The notes below the pieces were generated by a model, which was given only the letters and a program-made list of their open reading frames with translations, was not told where the DNA came from and did no database searches. A DNA stretch of 64,000 nt from the NCBI GenBank assembly GCA_030141605.1, contig JAQGDQ010000081.1, positions 637,945 to 701,944 of the forward strand, in the 5' to 3' direction. Every line of letters starts with the position of its first letter. Within the stretch, counting starts at the first letter, position 1. Below are positions 62,658 to 64,000 of this stretch, piece after piece. The DNA comes from Tubiluchus corallicola. Taxonomy: Eukaryota; Priapulida; Priapulimorpha; Priapulimorphida; Tubiluchidae. The translations under genes and the position numbers were made by a program.

Positions 62658-63039
62658 ATGCAATTGACCCATGTAATGCAAATGAACTATTCAATGGTAC
62701 AACATGCGCTGAAAACTGTTGCAACGATCTTATCTCGCATCACAGTTTTGCACAGTGTTAACTATGATAGTTATACGTGATAGACATAGTAAACACAGAA
62801 AGACCTCGGGTTCCAGTGGAGTGCAAAACTCTTTTGACTTTCTTATTTAGTATTTTTCGGGCGTTTACTCGATTCGTTTATTACAGACATTTGTTAGTCT
62901 ATTATGCAGCTCTGTTTTAGATCGATATAATAATCTTAGGTATAGAGTGGTTGCCAAAGGTTTTAACTAAATTATCTGTTCAAGAAGTGTATCATTAAAG
63001 AGATTATAAACCTATACATTGCCAAAAATAGCTGTGCCC

Positions 63040-63350
63040 ACATATGCAAATCGATGCATCAAAAGCTTTCGAACGAATAAACTACATCGTAAATCGTTTC
63101 TAAAGCTATTTGATACTGAGTTGCCCATTATTATAGTACGCATGTTATTCTACTGGTACACAGCACATACCTGTAAGACGAGGTAATATTATTTTTGAGC
63201 CTCTTATAATTTCGAACAGTGTTAGACAAGGAAGTCTGCAGTCACTCAAACTTTTAATGCGTACTTTTATGCGTAATTCTAAACTTGGCTGCGCAGTTGG
63301 TGAAAGACATGTTAAACACCCATTACCTATGAAACGCATGTTAATCTGAT
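63040..63350 (+). mobile_element. LINE reverse-transcriptase fragment, frame-shifted
   Basis: Plus strand reads 'IDASKAFERINYI', then after a frame shift 'PIIIVRMLFYWYTA', then after another 'SNSVRQGSLQS' and 'LGCAVGERHVKHPL'. These match successive palm blocks (DASKAFDRV, IVRxLxYWY, NGVRQGG, GCxVGxxxINHL) of LINE reverse transcriptases. The catalytic ADD part is absent; the fragment stops just before the CCTTG satellite. Confidence 0.65.
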
Positions 63351-63447
63351 ATGTAGCAGTTTTTATTTTATGTGTGTGTGATGCACAATAGGTTTTTACC
63401 TGGAATAAAGTGCGTCTTATTTGTATCGTATCATATCGTACCCGTTA

Positions 63448-64000
63448 CCTTGCCTTGCCTTGCCTTGCCTTGCCTTGCCTTGCCTTGCCTTGCCTTGCCT
63501 TGCCTTGCCTTGCCTTGCCTTGCCTTGCCTTGCCTTGCCTTGCCTTGCCTTGCCTTGCCTTGCCTTGTCTTGTCTTGTCTTGTCTTGTCTTGCCTTGCCT
63601 TGCCTTGCCATGCCTTGCCTTGCCTTGCCTTGCCTTGCCTTGCCTTGCCTTGCCTTGCCTTGCCTTGCCTTGCCTTGCCTTGCCTTGCCTTGCCTTGCCT
63701 TGCCTTGCCTTGCCTTGCCTTGCCTTGCCTTGCCTTGCCTTACCCTTAGCTTACCTTGCCTTGCCCTGCCTTGCCCTGCCTTGCCCTGCCTTGCCTTGCC
63801 TTGCCTTGCCTTGCCTTGCCTTGCCTTGCCTTGCCTTGCCTTGCCTTGCCTTGCCTTGCCTTGCCTTGCCTTGCCTTGCCTTGCCTTGCCTTGCCTTACC
63901 CTTAGCTTACCTTGCCTTGCCTTGCCTTGCCTTGCCTTGCCTTGCCTTGCCTTGCCTTGCCTTGCCTTGCCTTGCCTTGCCTTGCCTTGCCTTGCCTTGC
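63448..64000 (+). repeat. CCTTG pentanucleotide satellite, open at the right edge
   Basis: At least 550 bases of CCTTG units run to the end of the window. There is a block of five TCTTG variants (about 63566-63590) and a block of CCCTG variants (about 63763-63790). A 'ttacccttagcttacc' interruption occurs at 63740 and again at 63896, 156 bases apart. One strand has almost no A. Frames across it are artefacts. Confidence 0.97.

Noticed and set aside
63372-63749. 125-codon Leu/Ala/Cys/Pro frame and its antisense Lys/Gln/Arg partner
   Set aside because: Translation of the CCTTG satellite.

Overview
The window is a stretch of animal nuclear genome. Genes are split into short exons with GT/AG borders and long AT-rich introns. 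The spaces between exons carry degraded LINEs, tRNA-derived SINE heads, hairpin elements and long simple repeats. No operons, CRISPR arrays or phage features are present. The mix of RTE-like and CR1/L2/Jockey-like LINEs suggests an invertebrate, possibly marine, but the phylum cannot be fixed from the sequence.

Layout. (1) About 1-10.2 kb, + strand: a tandem calponin-homology (CH1-CH2) actin-binding module most like nesprin-1/calmin. It lacks the spectrin repeats expected of a nesprin; its 5' end may lie off the window. (2) 12.0-16.2 kb, + strand: a complete five-exon DGAT2-type acyltransferase. (3) 17.9-45.9 kb, - strand, tail-to-tail with DGAT2: a plasma-membrane-type Na+/H+ exchanger (NHE2/3/5-like SLC9A). 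I rebuilt 17 exons with matching phases. One short exon (the piece after 'LLPP') and the 5' end were not found. (4) 38.1-40.9 kb, - strand: an intronless 941-residue double-doublecortin (DCDC2-like) gene nested inside an NHE intron on the same strand, with an unusual repeat-rich tail. (5) 56.9-57.9 kb, + strand: an intronless membrane progestin receptor-like PAQR gene (closest to PAQR5).

Repeats. An RTE-like LINE with an uninterrupted reverse-transcriptase ORF sits in an NHE intron at 19.8-21.0 kb. Older LINE remnants lie at 7.3-7.8, 52.2-53.2, 59.3-61.0 and 63.0-63.35 kb. A roughly 390-bp-armed imperfect inverted repeat surrounds the 7.3 kb remnant. Two hairpin loci (30.1 and 53.75-54.0 kb), a pair of diverged copies of an unknown dispersed repeat (32.5 and 47.5 kb), a 400-bp TTATTG array and a CCTTG satellite running off the right edge complete the picture.

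The five genes do not form an obvious pathway. They look like ordinary neighbours: cytoskeletal (CH-CH, DCX), lipid synthesis (DGAT2), ion transport (NHE) and steroid/lipid signalling (PAQR). I found no convincing new multi-gene system. The most unusual items are the nested intronless DCX gene with its repeat tail, the stand-alone CH-CH module, and the inverted-repeat and hairpin elements.
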